Part shown: positions 1-7,471 of the stretch, one piece after another
Position numbering within the stretch: the first letter of the stretch is position 1
How the letters are laid out: each line of letters opens with the position of its first letter
DNA from: Methylocystaceae bacterium
GTDB taxonomy: Bacteria > Pseudomonadota > Alphaproteobacteria > Rhizobiales > Beijerinckiaceae
Assembly (NCBI GenBank): GCA_003152255.1
Contig: PLZT01000680.1
Coordinates: 14,306 to 24,968, forward strand
DNA length: 10,663 nt
Direction of reading: 5' to 3'
Position numbers and translations under genes: made by a program
The notes under the pieces: model-generated
Database searches by the model: none
What the model was told of the DNA's origin: nothing
The model's input: only the letters and a program-made list of their open reading frames with translations

Positions 1-152
1 GCGATCACGCTCATGACCGTCGCGACGATCCAGGCCAGGGACATTTTGGAGCGTTCCCACCGGGACCGATCTTGTTCCCACGTCGCGCCTTCCTGGTAGT
101 AGCGCGAATCCGTTTTCGGTTGCGGGACGATCCCCGCCGTTTCACTGGTCAT
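1..152 (-). CDS. virB8: VirB8-like T4SS protein, N-terminal part (cut by window edge)
   Basis: This is the first 50 codons of a gene that continues past the left edge. The reading begins MTSETAGIVPQP and then shows the hallmark of VirB8 N-termini, a YYQEGATWEQDRSRWERSK stretch (about residues 19-37). The start of a hydrophobic transmembrane helix (LAWIVATVMSVIA) follows. In the family, VirB8 is a bitopic inner-membrane assembly factor: a short cytoplasmic tail, one helix and a periplasmic NTF2-like domain that contacts VirB9, VirB10, VirB6 and VirB5. Only the tail and the helix start are visible here. The start lies 41 nt after the virB6 stop with a weak AGGG upstream. Gene order (virB6 then virB8) supports the call. 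The frame is open to the edge. Confidence 0.82.
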   Translation of the reverse strand, partial: MTSETAGIVPQPKTDSRYYQEGATWEQDRSRWERSKMSLAWIVATVMSVI

Positions 153-193
153 CTTGAAGGCCCTGCCGCGAGGGGAGAGAACGGGACGCGCAT

Positions 194-1261
194 TTACTGT
201 GTCATCAATTTGTCTTGCAGCGCTCTCGCGCCGGCGTCGCCATACACACGCCGAACGCGACCCGCCGCTTGGCGATCGGCGATCGACCTATTGAGCCCGC
301 GCCATCCGACGAAGGGGACGCGTGCATTGGCCACCGCCACGGTTCCGGAAGGCCGTAAAATTCCGCGCCACAAGCCACCGACCGTGAGCCCCCACATTGG
401 CATGCCGCCTGAAATCGACGCCGCAAGCGCTGGAAGTTGGCTCAACAAAAACGTTCCGGTCAAACCAATCAGCACAAACGGCGCGAGCGAGGACCAATCG
501 ACGCTTCCGCTGCTCATCGTGGTAGAAAGGTTCGCGAAAACCGTCTGAGTCACGGTCAGATAAAAGGCGAGGAACGCGTAAACCAGAATTTGCAGCACGG
601 CATATTGCACGACGCTGTTCAACCAGCCCGCAAAGAACCGCGAGGATGCGCTAAACAGCAGCGTCAGAATCATCAGCGGCGCGATGCCGAGCAGCAGCCA
701 CAAGAACACCTTCGAGAGAATGATCGTGAACGTCGCCACCGCTAAAAACAAAGCGATGATCACGACGCAGGCGATGCCGACGACATAGGCGCCGAGCGAA
801 AATAGACTGAAGGCCACGTGGGCTTGATAGGCTTGTGAAATTTGGTTCCAGATATTCTCCAACGCGGTCACGATCGCGTTCGGCGAAGTGTAGCTCGTTG
901 TCCCTCCCGCGGACAAAAGCGCGTTGCCAATCGCCGACGGGGCGGTGTTCAAAAGCGTGTAGGCAAAGGTCACAAAATCATTCCAGGAGGTCGCCAGCGT
1001 GTAAATCACAAAAGCTCGAAACAGCCGGAACGCCGCATCGGTGGCGGAACCCGTCGCGGTTCCAAACCAAACGCCAAACGCCCAAAAAATCACATAAAGG
1101 ATCAAGACCAATGACGCGACCGACGTTCCGGAGCCACCCGATGTCACCGCCGTCGACAATGCCTGATATGCGCCCTGGACATAATTACAGCCGGCCGTGT
1201 CCACATTGCCGAGCAATTGCGGAATAAGGCCCGTGCCATAACTTGTCGCGGTGCAGGTCAT
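194..1261 (-). CDS. virB6: VirB6-like polytopic inner-membrane T4SS protein
   Basis: 355 residues, strongly hydrophobic. Probable membrane segments lie near residues 48-68, 75-97, 150-175, 178-206, 219-240 and 258-282. The central block FLWLLLGIAPLMILTLLF (about 186-203) is the typical VirB6/TrbL core. VirB6 proteins form part of the inner-membrane channel and contact the substrate DNA during transfer. The last ~60 residues are basic and probably cytoplasmic. I chose the ATG at 1261 because it overlaps the stop of the preceding lipoprotein gene as ATGA and has GGGAA upstream. The frame is open further upstream to 1402, but that part is Arg/Gly-rich and out of character. An N-terminal region with Cys4 and Cys25 is seen but unexplained. 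Family assignment rests on topology, core motif and position before virB8. Confidence 0.85.
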   Translation of the reverse strand: MTCTATSYGTGLIPQLLGNVDTAGCNYVQGAYQALSTAVTSGGSGTSVASLVLILYVIFWAFGVWFGTATGSATDAAFRLFRAFVIYTLATSWNDFVTFAYTLLNTAPSAIGNALLSAGGTTSYTSPNAIVTALENIWNQISQAYQAHVAFSLFSLGAYVVGIACVVIIALFLAVATFTIILSKVFLWLLLGIAPLMILTLLFSASSRFFAGWLNSVVQYAVLQILVYAFLAFYLTVTQTVFANLSTTMSSGSVDWSSLAPFVLIGLTGTFLLSQLPALAASISGGMPMWGLTVGGLWRGILRPSGTVAVANARVPFVGWRGLNRSIADRQAAGRVRRVYGDAGARALQDKLMTQ

Positions 1262-1542
1262 CGCAGCGTTCCCGAGTTGATCGGGCGCAGCGGCCCGCAA
1301 TCCCCTGCCCCAACGCTCTCGAACGGCCCAAACGTGCGCGCGGGTTCCGCCCCCGCATAGGACAGCGCCTGAATCGTGTGCTCGACTGGCGCGCCCGGCC
1401 AAGTCGGCGCCGCCTCGACTTGCGCGCTTTTGGCGGGACCACCGCCTTCATCCATAGAGTATGGCGCGCTGAGCGGCTTATAAGCGCAGCCGGCCAGCGC
1501 CCAGCTCGCCAGACCGCAAGCGACATACAAAGTGATTTTCAT
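1258..1542 (-). CDS. virB7: Small T4SS lipoprotein, VirB7-like
   Basis: 94 residues. The start is a lipoprotein signal peptide with lipobox LAGC (residues 16-19), so Cys19 should be lipidated and the protein anchored in the outer membrane. The mature part is Pro/Ala/Gly-rich and has one further Cys (Cys82) in CGPLRPINSG (82-91). This resembles, from memory, the C-x-G-P-x-x-P-L-N-x-G region of Agrobacterium VirB7, whose cysteine forms a disulfide with VirB9. That makes VirB7 the best call. It sits before virB6 rather than between virB6 and virB8. In several conjugative plasmids this slot holds a small entry-exclusion lipoprotein (Eex), the main alternative. It starts 4 nt after the upstream VirB5-like stop, and its TGA overlaps the virB6 ATG. 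Confidence 0.68.
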   Translation of the reverse strand: MKITLYVACGLASWALAGCAYKPLSAPYSMDEGGGPAKSAQVEAAPTWPGAPVEHTIQALSYAGAEPARTFGPFESVGAGDCGPLRPINSGTLR

Positions 1543-1546
1543 GCGC

Positions 1547-2254
1547 TCATTGTCCGAAGGGCTTGAATTGCATTGCGCGAGCCGCCGCCGACAAAGCGGC
1601 GATACGATCGAGGTTCGCTTGGTTCGCCGCCGCCGCGGTGTTGACGGTTCCGTTGAGTTGGACGATCGACTGGCCGTTTTGCGCCTGAATTTGCGAGTTT
1701 TGGTCAATTGATCCCTTCACGTCGGGCGAACTCCCGATCGACGACGCGCCGCTCGTATAGGCCGTGGCGGCGCTCGTCACGGTTCCCTGCGCCGAGTTGA
1801 TGAGGCCGACGATCGTCGCCGTGGTGTTGGCCGAGTTGGTGAAGGCTGTATCCGCCGGGAGGGCCGTCGTCTGTCCCGTGAGGCTTTTGACGAGTTGAAG
1901 CCCGCTTATCAGCGTCGAAATGATGCTTTGCGAATTTCCCCCGAGCCCGGCGAAGGAGAGCGGCCCCCCCGAAATCACCGACCCCAAAGACGGCGCCTGG
2001 CCCATGGAAAAGCCGCCTCCGAGCGCCATTTGCGCCAGCGAGCCTTGAGCCAACGATGAGCGGTTGCCGGTCACCGCCTGCAACGTCTTTTGCACATTCG
2101 ACAGGATGCTTTGATCTGTCGCTAGAATCTGCTTGGTGTTCGTCGCCGTTTGTTGCGCTTGGGTGAGATTCGCGGCGTCGATAACCGGCACTTGCGCCAG
2201 GGCGTATGAGCTCCAAATCATGCCCGCGACCAGGCCCAAAATATGCTTCGACAT
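1547..2254 (-). CDS. virB5: VirB5-like secreted T4SS protein (second copy)
   Basis: 235 residues with a signal peptide that is probably cleaved after SYALA (residue 20). The mature protein starts QVPVIDAANLTQAQQ, close to the usual VirB5/TrbJ opening (xPVxDxANL), followed by a helical Gln/Thr/Asn-rich stretch (about 27-65). The centre is Gly/Ser/Ala-rich and low in charge. The C-terminal 60 residues look helical and end LSAAARAMQFKPFGQ. VirB5 proteins are minor pilus-tip components that aid pilus assembly and recipient contact. The start at 2254 has a good AGGGGAAGGG ribosome-binding site in the 28-nt gap after the upstream gene. There are no cysteines in the mature protein. It shares its C-terminal motif with the preceding gene (see findings). 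Confidence 0.72.
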   Translation of the reverse strand: MSKHILGLVAGMIWSSYALAQVPVIDAANLTQAQQTATNTKQILATDQSILSNVQKTLQAVTGNRSSLAQGSLAQMALGGGFSMGQAPSLGSVISGGPLSFAGLGGNSQSIISTLISGLQLVKSLTGQTTALPADTAFTNSANTTATIVGLINSAQGTVTSAATAYTSGASSIGSSPDVKGSIDQNSQIQAQNGQSIVQLNGTVNTAAAANQANLDRIAALSAAARAMQFKPFGQ

Positions 2255-2282
2255 GACCCTTCCCCTTTTAGTTCGACGGCGA

Positions 2283-3089
2283 TTAAGGCGCCGATTGTGC
2301 GGCGATGAGGTAGACAATGACATTGCCCAGGGAATCGAACGTGCGATATTGCCAACACCCGCCGTTGCTAAGCGACTGGCAAGCGCCGTTAGCCGCTATA
2401 CATGGGCTCGTCGCGGTTCCCGCGCCCGAATAGCCGGGGGCGCACACGGCGTTTGAGGGAACGGCGCCAGCGCCAATCGCCCAGGGAATAAACGCCATTG
2501 CGCGCGCCGCCTGGCTCAGCTGGGCGTTCCTTGAAACATTGATCGCGTTATAGGCCGTCACCAATAGATTCGCGGTTTGCAGCACCTGATTCCAGCTCAG
2601 CCCGTTTTGGGTTCCGAGGGAAGAATTCTGGTCATAGCCAGCCATAAACGTCGGTGCCGGCCCGATCCCCGTCGAGGCCGTTTGATAGGTGGGGCCATTC
2701 GCCGTGATCGTGGTTTGCGTAGCGGCGTTGCCAGCAACGACGCTCGCCGCCGTCTGATCCAAATTTTGTGTAGCCACCCCGGACGCGGTCGTCGGATTGG
2801 CGGGCGCCGTCGCGGATTGCGGATCATATTGTTGAACCGCGGTATTGCCGGTCGCCGTGTCGGGCTGCGCCGTGTTGTTCTGCGTCGTTCCCTTTTGACC
2901 CTGATGCGTCGCGCAATTTATGCCGCCCTGCCCCTTATTGTTGTTCTGCTGGACGGGAACCGTGCTGGTTGTGGTCGTCTGCGTCAGCGTTTTATGCGTC
3001 AATTGCTGATCGTCGTCGACGGGAATGTCGGCCAACGCGACGCCGCCGCAAAACATCGCCAGCGCAAGGCTTCCAGCTATCAGCTTCAT
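2283..3089 (-). CDS. VirB5-like/TrbJ-like secreted protein with Cys-rich C-terminus (first copy)
   Basis: 268 residues with a signal peptide ending about GVALA (residue 20). The first ~130 mature residues are low-complexity, rich in Thr, Gln, Asn and Ala, and look disordered. A probable amphipathic helix covers about 163-200 and ends in LSQAARAMAFIPW (191-203). A C-terminal domain follows with Cys216, 230, 237 and 245, compatible with two disulfides; Cys59 is isolated. I do not recognise the whole chain as a named family. Position between virB4 and a VirB5-like gene, secretion and the shared motif make a VirB5/pilus-tip or pilus-assembly role the best inference. The ATG at 3089 overlaps the virB4 TGA as ATGA, and GGGAAGGG lies about 8 nt upstream inside virB4. 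Confidence 0.6.
   Translation of the reverse strand: MKLIAGSLALAMFCGGVALADIPVDDDQQLTHKTLTQTTTTSTVPVQQNNNKGQGGINCATHQGQKGTTQNNTAQPDTATGNTAVQQYDPQSATAPANPTTASGVATQNLDQTAASVVAGNAATQTTITANGPTYQTASTGIGPAPTFMAGYDQNSSLGTQNGLSWNQVLQTANLLVTAYNAINVSRNAQLSQAARAMAFIPWAIGAGAVPSNAVCAPGYSGAGTATSPCIAANGACQSLSNGGCWQYRTFDSLGNVIVYLIAAQSAP
2481..2519 (-). other. Shared AARAM motif, copy in first VirB5-like protein
   Basis: Encodes LSQAARAMAFIPW (residues 191-203). The counterpart at 1556-1594 encodes LSAAARAMQFKPF near the very C-terminus of the neighbouring VirB5-like protein. Nine of 13 positions are identical. The motif lies at the end of a predicted helix in both proteins. Confidence 0.6.
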
Positions 3090-5497
3090 AAGCGCGCCCT
3101 TCCCGTAAAAATGGGCAGCCACACTTTCGGATCGTCGCCAACTTTCTCGATAAGCGCGTGGAGCTCCGCGACCGTCTCCGTGCGTCCCGACAGAACCTTG
3201 ATAAGATCGGGCATCGAGCCGAGATCGAGCTTCGCGATCACCGAATCCTGTCCGTGCTTAATCAGAAACGACCGCGCCTCTGGGACCGTTTCGCGTATCC
3301 ACCGAATTTCGCGATCGGATAGTTGAAACGCCTTTTTGTAGCTCTCGTCATCGGCCTTCGAGTTTGGGAAAAACACATTGGTCGAGGTTTGTTCGATCAA
3401 TGTGTTCGCCGCCTGCGACCGGACAATATCGGCGGCGCTTTGCGTTCCAAAGCCAACGATACCGTTTTGCTTACGAATCGTTTTCAGCTTGTCCTTGATG
3501 AAATACGAAAACACGGCGTCATCGAGCAGACGCCAACCTTCATCGAGGAACAGCATGACCGGCGCGCCATCCAACAACTCTTCGAGCCGATGAAAAATAT
3601 AGAGCAGCGAGGCCGTGCGAATGACGGGATCGTCGAGCACCTTCGTCATATCGAAACCGAAGATATGCGACAGCGAGAATTTGTCTTCGCGATTGTTGAA
3701 CAGCCAGCCTTTCTGGTCGGGCCGGATCCAGCTTTCAAGGCGCGACATCAAGTCGCCTTCGCCCGCCTGAATTCGGCCGCGCAGCAACGAGGAGAAGGCT
3801 TCTAGGTTCCGCCCTTGCGGCGGACCGGAGACAACGGTCTTGATCGCGTTGCGAATAACCTGCTCTTCCGAGGACGTTAGGATTTCCCCAACACGCGCCG
3901 GCTTCAGCATGAATGAGAAAAGCTGAAACAGAAATTCGCGATTTTCCCCGCTGTCCGGCAGCATCAGCGGGTTGAAGCCGGTTGGCTCTCCAGGGTCCAA
4001 CGTCTCATATCGACCGCCGAGCGCGCGAATGAAAATTTCGGCGCCCCGATCCTTGTCGATGAAGATCAATTTTGGACGCGGCTGAACGCGTTGCGCTTGC
4101 GCCGCGATGAAGGACAGCCAAACGGTCTTGCCGGACCCCGAGGGGCCGACGACGGTAAAGTTTCCCAAATCGCGGACGTGGAAATTATAAAAATATGCCG
4201 TTTGCGACGCCGTTTGAAAAACGGAGATCGCCGGTCCCCAATGATTCTTCGCCGGCGATCCACTGGGGTAATTATGCAGAGACACGAACCCCGCGACATT
4301 GCGTGAACTGATGATCGCGTTGCGAGCGATATACGGGAAGTTGCCCGGAAACTGCGCCCAAAACGCCGGCTCCGTATTCAGGTCTTCTCGCACCCAAATC
4401 ACCGAACGATCGGTCAGGGCGGCGCCAGCGGCGGTAATCGTCGCGTCCACCTCTTGAAGCGTCTTGCCAAGCGCCATCACGGTCATGTGATGCTCGCCAT
4501 AAAGCGACTCCGAAGCGAGCAGTTCATCGCGGGCATCACCCAAATGGTCGGCTACAACCGACTCGGCTTCCGAGGACATGTCGACTTGTCTGGCGACCCG
4601 ATCGATATGCGACTGCGCCACCGGACGGTCGATGATCGCGAAGGATTGCGAGACGACGAACTCGTGAGGTATCGTCAACAGATTGTCGAGAAAGCCCGGT
4701 CCTGTCAGCGGGGGGTATTCCCGAACCGAGATCATCGCGCCAAAGCGCGTGTCGTGTTTCGACGCGCCTCGAATCTCCAAGGCGTTTCGCCCGAACGAGA
4801 GGCGTTTTAGCGCCATCGCCTCATTAAGCGGCATCCGCGGCAAGTGCATCGGGCGCGGAATAGCCCCGTTCACCAATTGCACGAGGAATTCCAGGGGCTC
4901 TGAAAACCAGGCGCCGTCGCGGGCCACGACCCTCAGATGACGCGGGCGATACGCGGCCAGAGACGAATTGAGCGCCGTCGTCACGTCCCGCAATTCCATC
5001 AACGCTTCGTCTTCATCGGCCGAGCCGCCGGCTTTATTCTTTTTGCCAAGAAGGCCCTGCATCATGGCTTCGAATGTTCCGGCGTGCCCTTGCAATGGTC
5101 GGCGAAGAATCGTCAGGTAGATGTCGTTGACGAACATACGCCGCTTCGCGAGGCTCGCGTCGTATCGCTCGTCAATCTCGCGGCACAGGTCATTGTCGAA
5201 GACGGAAGGGATCTTCGGCTCGACCTCCCTGCGGATGATATGCGAATAGATCGCGAAGCGGCTGTTGGCTAAAGTGCGAACCAGATCGTTGCGACCAAGC
5301 ATCCTGACGTTGATTTCAGACCAATCGGCCGTTTGGAACGAAAACCCGTCGAGCTTGATGAAATTCATCAACAGCCCGATTTTCGTGCGCACGATCCAAT
5401 CGTCGACGTGACGTGTGTACGGCAAATGTGTCGAGACCGGCAATTCCCGCCGCGACACAGCTCCAAACGTCAACTCGTCCTGCAGCGCGCGCAGCAT
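3086..5497 (-). CDS. virB4: VirB4 family T4SS ATPase
   Basis: 803 residues, the usual VirB4 length. The N-terminal half is the VirB4/CagE-type domain, starting with the family-like RELPVSTHLPYTRHVDDWIV. The C-terminal half is a RecA/HerA-type ATPase with Walker A GPSGSGKT (451-458), Walker B VMLFLDE (647-653, Asp652/Glu653) and a downstream GTQSAADI motif (684-691) that carries a conserved Gln. All catalytic motifs look intact. VirB4 sits at the inner-membrane base, powers pilin extraction and pilus assembly, and is needed for substrate transfer. It overlaps the end of virB3 by 28 nt, which with AAGGGG upstream supports the 5497 start. Its stop overlaps the next gene by ATGA. No frameshifts are seen over 2.4 kb. 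Confidence 0.96.
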   Translation of the reverse strand: MLRALQDELTFGAVSRRELPVSTHLPYTRHVDDWIVRTKIGLLMNFIKLDGFSFQTADWSEINVRMLGRNDLVRTLANSRFAIYSHIIRREVEPKIPSVFDNDLCREIDERYDASLAKRRMFVNDIYLTILRRPLQGHAGTFEAMMQGLLGKKNKAGGSADEDEALMELRDVTTALNSSLAAYRPRHLRVVARDGAWFSEPLEFLVQLVNGAIPRPMHLPRMPLNEAMALKRLSFGRNALEIRGASKHDTRFGAMISVREYPPLTGPGFLDNLLTIPHEFVVSQSFAIIDRPVAQSHIDRVARQVDMSSEAESVVADHLGDARDELLASESLYGEHHMTVMALGKTLQEVDATITAAGAALTDRSVIWVREDLNTEPAFWAQFPGNFPYIARNAIISSRNVAGFVSLHNYPSGSPAKNHWGPAISVFQTASQTAYFYNFHVRDLGNFTVVGPSGSGKTVWLSFIAAQAQRVQPRPKLIFIDKDRGAEIFIRALGGRYETLDPGEPTGFNPLMLPDSGENREFLFQLFSFMLKPARVGEILTSSEEQVIRNAIKTVVSGPPQGRNLEAFSSLLRGRIQAGEGDLMSRLESWIRPDQKGWLFNNREDKFSLSHIFGFDMTKVLDDPVIRTASLLYIFHRLEELLDGAPVMLFLDEGWRLLDDAVFSYFIKDKLKTIRKQNGIVGFGTQSAADIVRSQAANTLIEQTSTNVFFPNSKADDESYKKAFQLSDREIRWIRETVPEARSFLIKHGQDSVIAKLDLGSMPDLIKVLSGRTETVAELHALIEKVGDDPKVWLPIFTGRARL

Positions 5498-5802
5498 GTT
5501 TGAGCCGGCCCCTTATAGGAGTCACAATTCCAGAATGAACGCGAACGCGGCGGGCACTTCGACGATTTGACGAACAGAATTTCGAAAATGCGGTCATCTT
5601 TCAGCGTCATGACGTAGCCGAAGAGATGCAACGGAATCATCCACAACAGATTTACGAGATTGTGGGTCGCGAGAAAGATCACCGACGTCGCGACCATTTC
5701 GAACATGAAATACATATAAGGAACTCCGACGATCGTCGGAGCCCTTGTCAACGCCTTCACCAGGGGAATAACGAGTGGCTTCTCAAGCTCATTGGCGTCC
5801 AT
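5470..5802 (-). CDS. virB3: VirB3 family inner-membrane T4SS protein
   Basis: 110 residues. The family pattern is clear: LVKALTRAPTIVGVPYMYF at about 14-32, one or two hydrophobic helices (about 33-64), then DDRIFEILFVKSSKCPPRSR (69-88) and FWNCDSYKG. VirB3 is a small inner-membrane partner of VirB4 and is often fused to it in other systems. I chose the ATG at 5802, 2 nt after the virB2 stop, because GGGAGC lies 6-7 nt upstream across that stop; the longer open frame upstream lies inside virB2. After the usual end point around DSY, the chain continues with a cysteine-rich tail (GPAQTCCARCRTS) that is encoded where the gene overlaps virB4. Confidence 0.92.
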   Translation of the reverse strand: MDANELEKPLVIPLVKALTRAPTIVGVPYMYFMFEMVATSVIFLATHNLVNLLWMIPLHLFGYVMTLKDDRIFEILFVKSSKCPPRSRSFWNCDSYKGPAQTCCARCRTS

Positions 5803-5804
5803 TG

Positions 5805-6119
5805 CTAGCTCCCAACGGCGGACTGGAAGAAGCTCACAATTTGCGTTGAGCCGAACACCAGGACGATTCCGAAAATGACCGAGGCGGCGAGACCCCAGGT
5901 CAGGCGCCCGGACCAAGCGAAAAAGCCGAGAGCGATCACCGCGAGGATCGCCAGCGAGGTCGCGATTGGACCTGTCAGGGTCGTGACGAGTGTTTGGAGC
6001 GTCGATTGAACCGGGCTCAAAGTCCCGCCCGTCGCGAAGGCGGGCGAGACCAACCCAACCAGTGCGAGCGCCGTCAAACCAGCACGGCCAGCAATATGTC
6101 CTTTAACGAATCTCGACAT
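5805..6119 (-). CDS. virB2: VirB2 family pilin precursor
   Basis: 104 residues. A long signal peptide probably ends at AFA (residue 29), leaving a mature pilin of about 75 residues. Two hydrophobic helices (about 52-68 and 73-95) are separated by a short Ser/Gly/Arg turn (WSGRLTWG). That is the VirB2/TraM-like pilin architecture, in which the helices pack into the T-pilus or conjugative pilus with the turn facing the lumen. The ATG at 6119 is preceded by AGGAGAG at a normal distance, in the 17-nt gap after virB1. An in-frame ATG 51 nt upstream falls inside virB1 and is less likely. Position between virB1 and virB3 agrees with the family. Confidence 0.92.
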   Translation of the reverse strand: MSRFVKGHIAGRAGLTALALVGLVSPAFATGGTLSPVQSTLQTLVTTLTGPIATSLAILAVIALGFFAWSGRLTWGLAASVIFGIVLVFGSTQIVSFFQSAVGS

Positions 6120-6136
6120 CGCTTTCTCTCCTGTCC

Positions 6137-6868
6137 TTATTCGACGTTCCAAACGAACCCGGATTGCCACCGATTGTCGTTTGCCTCATTTGAGGGGGAA
6201 GCCTCCTTGAAAGCCGGCGCCGGCTTTGGCCCCCGCCCTTTCGATTCCGCAGCCGGCTGATTTTTCGCGACGGGCGCAGGCCAGTCGTAAAACTCGTTGA
6301 CGACGGTCGCCACGAACCGCACTGTTTCCGGGAACGGCGGCACGCCGCGATATTGCAGCAAATATTCCTCGCCTGCGTTGTATGCCGCGAGAATAAAAAG
6401 TGGATTTTTGTAGCGTGCGTGAAGGTCGCGCAAAAACCGAACGCCGCCACGCACGTTGTCGGCGGGATCACAAATCTTGACCTTGTATCGGTCAGCCGTC
6501 GCCGGCTCCAATTGCATCAATCCAATTGCGCCGCGCGGCGAGACTGCGTTCGGATCAAATTGGCTTTCGGCATGAGCGACCGCCAAAACAAATTCTGGAT
6601 AGAAACCTTCCTCTTGCGCGACTTTCAGCACAAGAGCACGGCCCGTCGCGGCATCCATGTTGATGGGAGGGCCGCAGGGCGAGGCGCCTCTCGCGCCCGC
6701 CCTATCGTTCAATTTCTCCACGGCCGCCTGCACCGGCACAACTTGCCCATCCGACGTGACCGTCGCCTCGATCAGCCGAGCCGGCGGCTTTTGAGGCTTG
6801 CCGTCGGCGCTAGCCGCCGAGCCAGAGGCCAGTGAGATTGCCCCGAGGAGAAGGAGGCTCCGCCGCAT
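6137..6868 (-). CDS. virB1: VirB1 family lytic transglycosylase
   Basis: 243 residues: a signal peptide (about 1-21), a linker, then an SLT (lysozyme-like) domain at about 75-195. The catalytic Glu101 lies in AHAESQFDPNAVSPRG, followed by the family signatures GAIGLMQL (113-120) and AAYNAGE (161-167). The enzyme should cleave peptidoglycan glycan strands in the periplasm and open room for the secretion apparatus. Two cysteines (65, 133) flank the active-site region and may form a disulfide. The C-terminal ~45 residues are Pro/Lys/Ala-rich and variable in this family. The ATG at 6868 has a strong AGGAGG 8-9 nt upstream. This is the first gene of the minus-strand operon. Confidence 0.95.
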   Translation of the reverse strand: MRRSLLLLGAISLASGSAASADGKPQKPPARLIEATVTSDGQVVPVQAAVEKLNDRAGARGASPCGPPINMDAATGRALVLKVAQEEGFYPEFVLAVAHAESQFDPNAVSPRGAIGLMQLEPATADRYKVKICDPADNVRGGVRFLRDLHARYKNPLFILAAYNAGEEYLLQYRGVPPFPETVRFVATVVNEFYDWPAPVAKNQPAAESKGRGPKPAPAFKEASPSNEANDNRWQSGFVWNVE

Positions 6869-6946
6869 ATTTCTATCCTCCTACGACATAGTGTATGATA
6901 TAAACCGATGTGGCGTTGCGGCGCAAGGACCAAGGGGCTCAAAAAA
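6869..6946. promoter_or_regulatory. Divergent promoter region between virB1 and the TrbM-like gene
   Basis: This 78-bp spacer must hold the start signals for both directions unless they lie inside genes. On the plus strand TATGAT (6894-6899) is a good -10-like element, but no convincing -35 sits 17 nt upstream. On the minus strand TTGCGC and TATATC about 18 nt apart around 6898-6926 are a weak candidate pair. A perfect TTGCG-G-CGCAA inverted repeat (6916-6926) lies in the middle and overlaps the minus-strand -35 candidate, so it could be an operator. Ribosome-binding sites flank both ends: AGGAGG for virB1 and AGGGG for the plus gene. Assignments are by eye. Confidence 0.45.
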
Positions 6947-7471
6947 ATGATTAGGAGACGAACGCTCAAAACGCTCTTAGTTTTAGGGGCCTTAGCCATG
7001 TCACTGACGAGGCCGGGCGCTGCGCAGGACGCCACTTTCCCCTGCAAAGTCCTTCTTTGTAGCCAAGCGAATTGGCCGACGATTCCCTATTGCGTTCCGA
7101 TTATGAAGCAGGCAATTTGGATGCAATTGCTTCGCGTGGCGGTCGGAATATGCCAGCAGGCGGTGCAACAAGCGCAACAAAATCAAAGCAATCCGCAGTC
7201 GCCACCTGTTGCCAATGCGCCAAATGGACTTACAAACACGATCTCATGCCCGAGTGGAGCTTTCCCGGTTTCTCAGGCGAATGGCGGATACACAATAAAT
7301 TCAGGAGGTTCTATGTGCGGGGCACCCACCTCGCCGGCGGTACAGGACGTTGTCGCTTCGCAATGTCTAGCATATACAGATGGAACTTGCGCTTTCCTTT
7401 TTAAGCCGACCGATCTGACAATCACAAATCCCCTGGGTCCTGCGCAAGGCGGCGGGGCTACCGGAAAATGA
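6947..7471 (+). CDS. Secreted cysteine-rich protein, TrbM-like
   Basis: 174 residues with a signal peptide ending about GAAQ (residue 27). Mature residues start DATFPCKVLLC. The pair Cys33/Cys38 in CKVLLC, followed by a third Cys (49) in a short spacing, resembles the start of TrbM conjugal-transfer proteins. Eight cysteines in all (33, 38, 49, 69, 101, 124, 140, 148) suggest up to four disulfides in the periplasm. A Gln/Asn-rich stretch (70-86) separates two parts, and the tail is Gly-rich. TrbM is a conserved accessory of mating-pair formation with no settled biochemical role. The ATG at 6947 is preferred over 6908 because it starts the signal peptide and has AGGGG 9 nt upstream. Its TGA overlaps the next ATG. 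Family call is moderate. Confidence 0.6.
   Translation: MIRRRTLKTLLVLGALAMSLTRPGAAQDATFPCKVLLCSQANWPTIPYCVPIMKQAIWMQLLRVAVGICQQAVQQAQQNQSNPQSPPVANAPNGLTNTISCPSGAFPVSQANGGYTINSGGSMCGAPTSPAVQDVVASQCLAYTDGTCAFLFKPTDLTITNPLGPAQGGGATGK

Noticed and set aside
1262..1402. Upstream extension of virB6 to an ATG at 1402
   Set aside because: The extra codons are Arg/Gly-rich, lie inside the lipoprotein gene, and the 1261 ATG forms an ATGA overlap with a usable ribosome-binding site.
2577..3326. Plus-strand open frame of about 250 codons opposite the VirB5-like gene and the end of virB4
   Set aside because: Extremely Arg-rich translation typical of the complement of a GC-rich gene; the opposite strand has signal peptide, motif and coupling.
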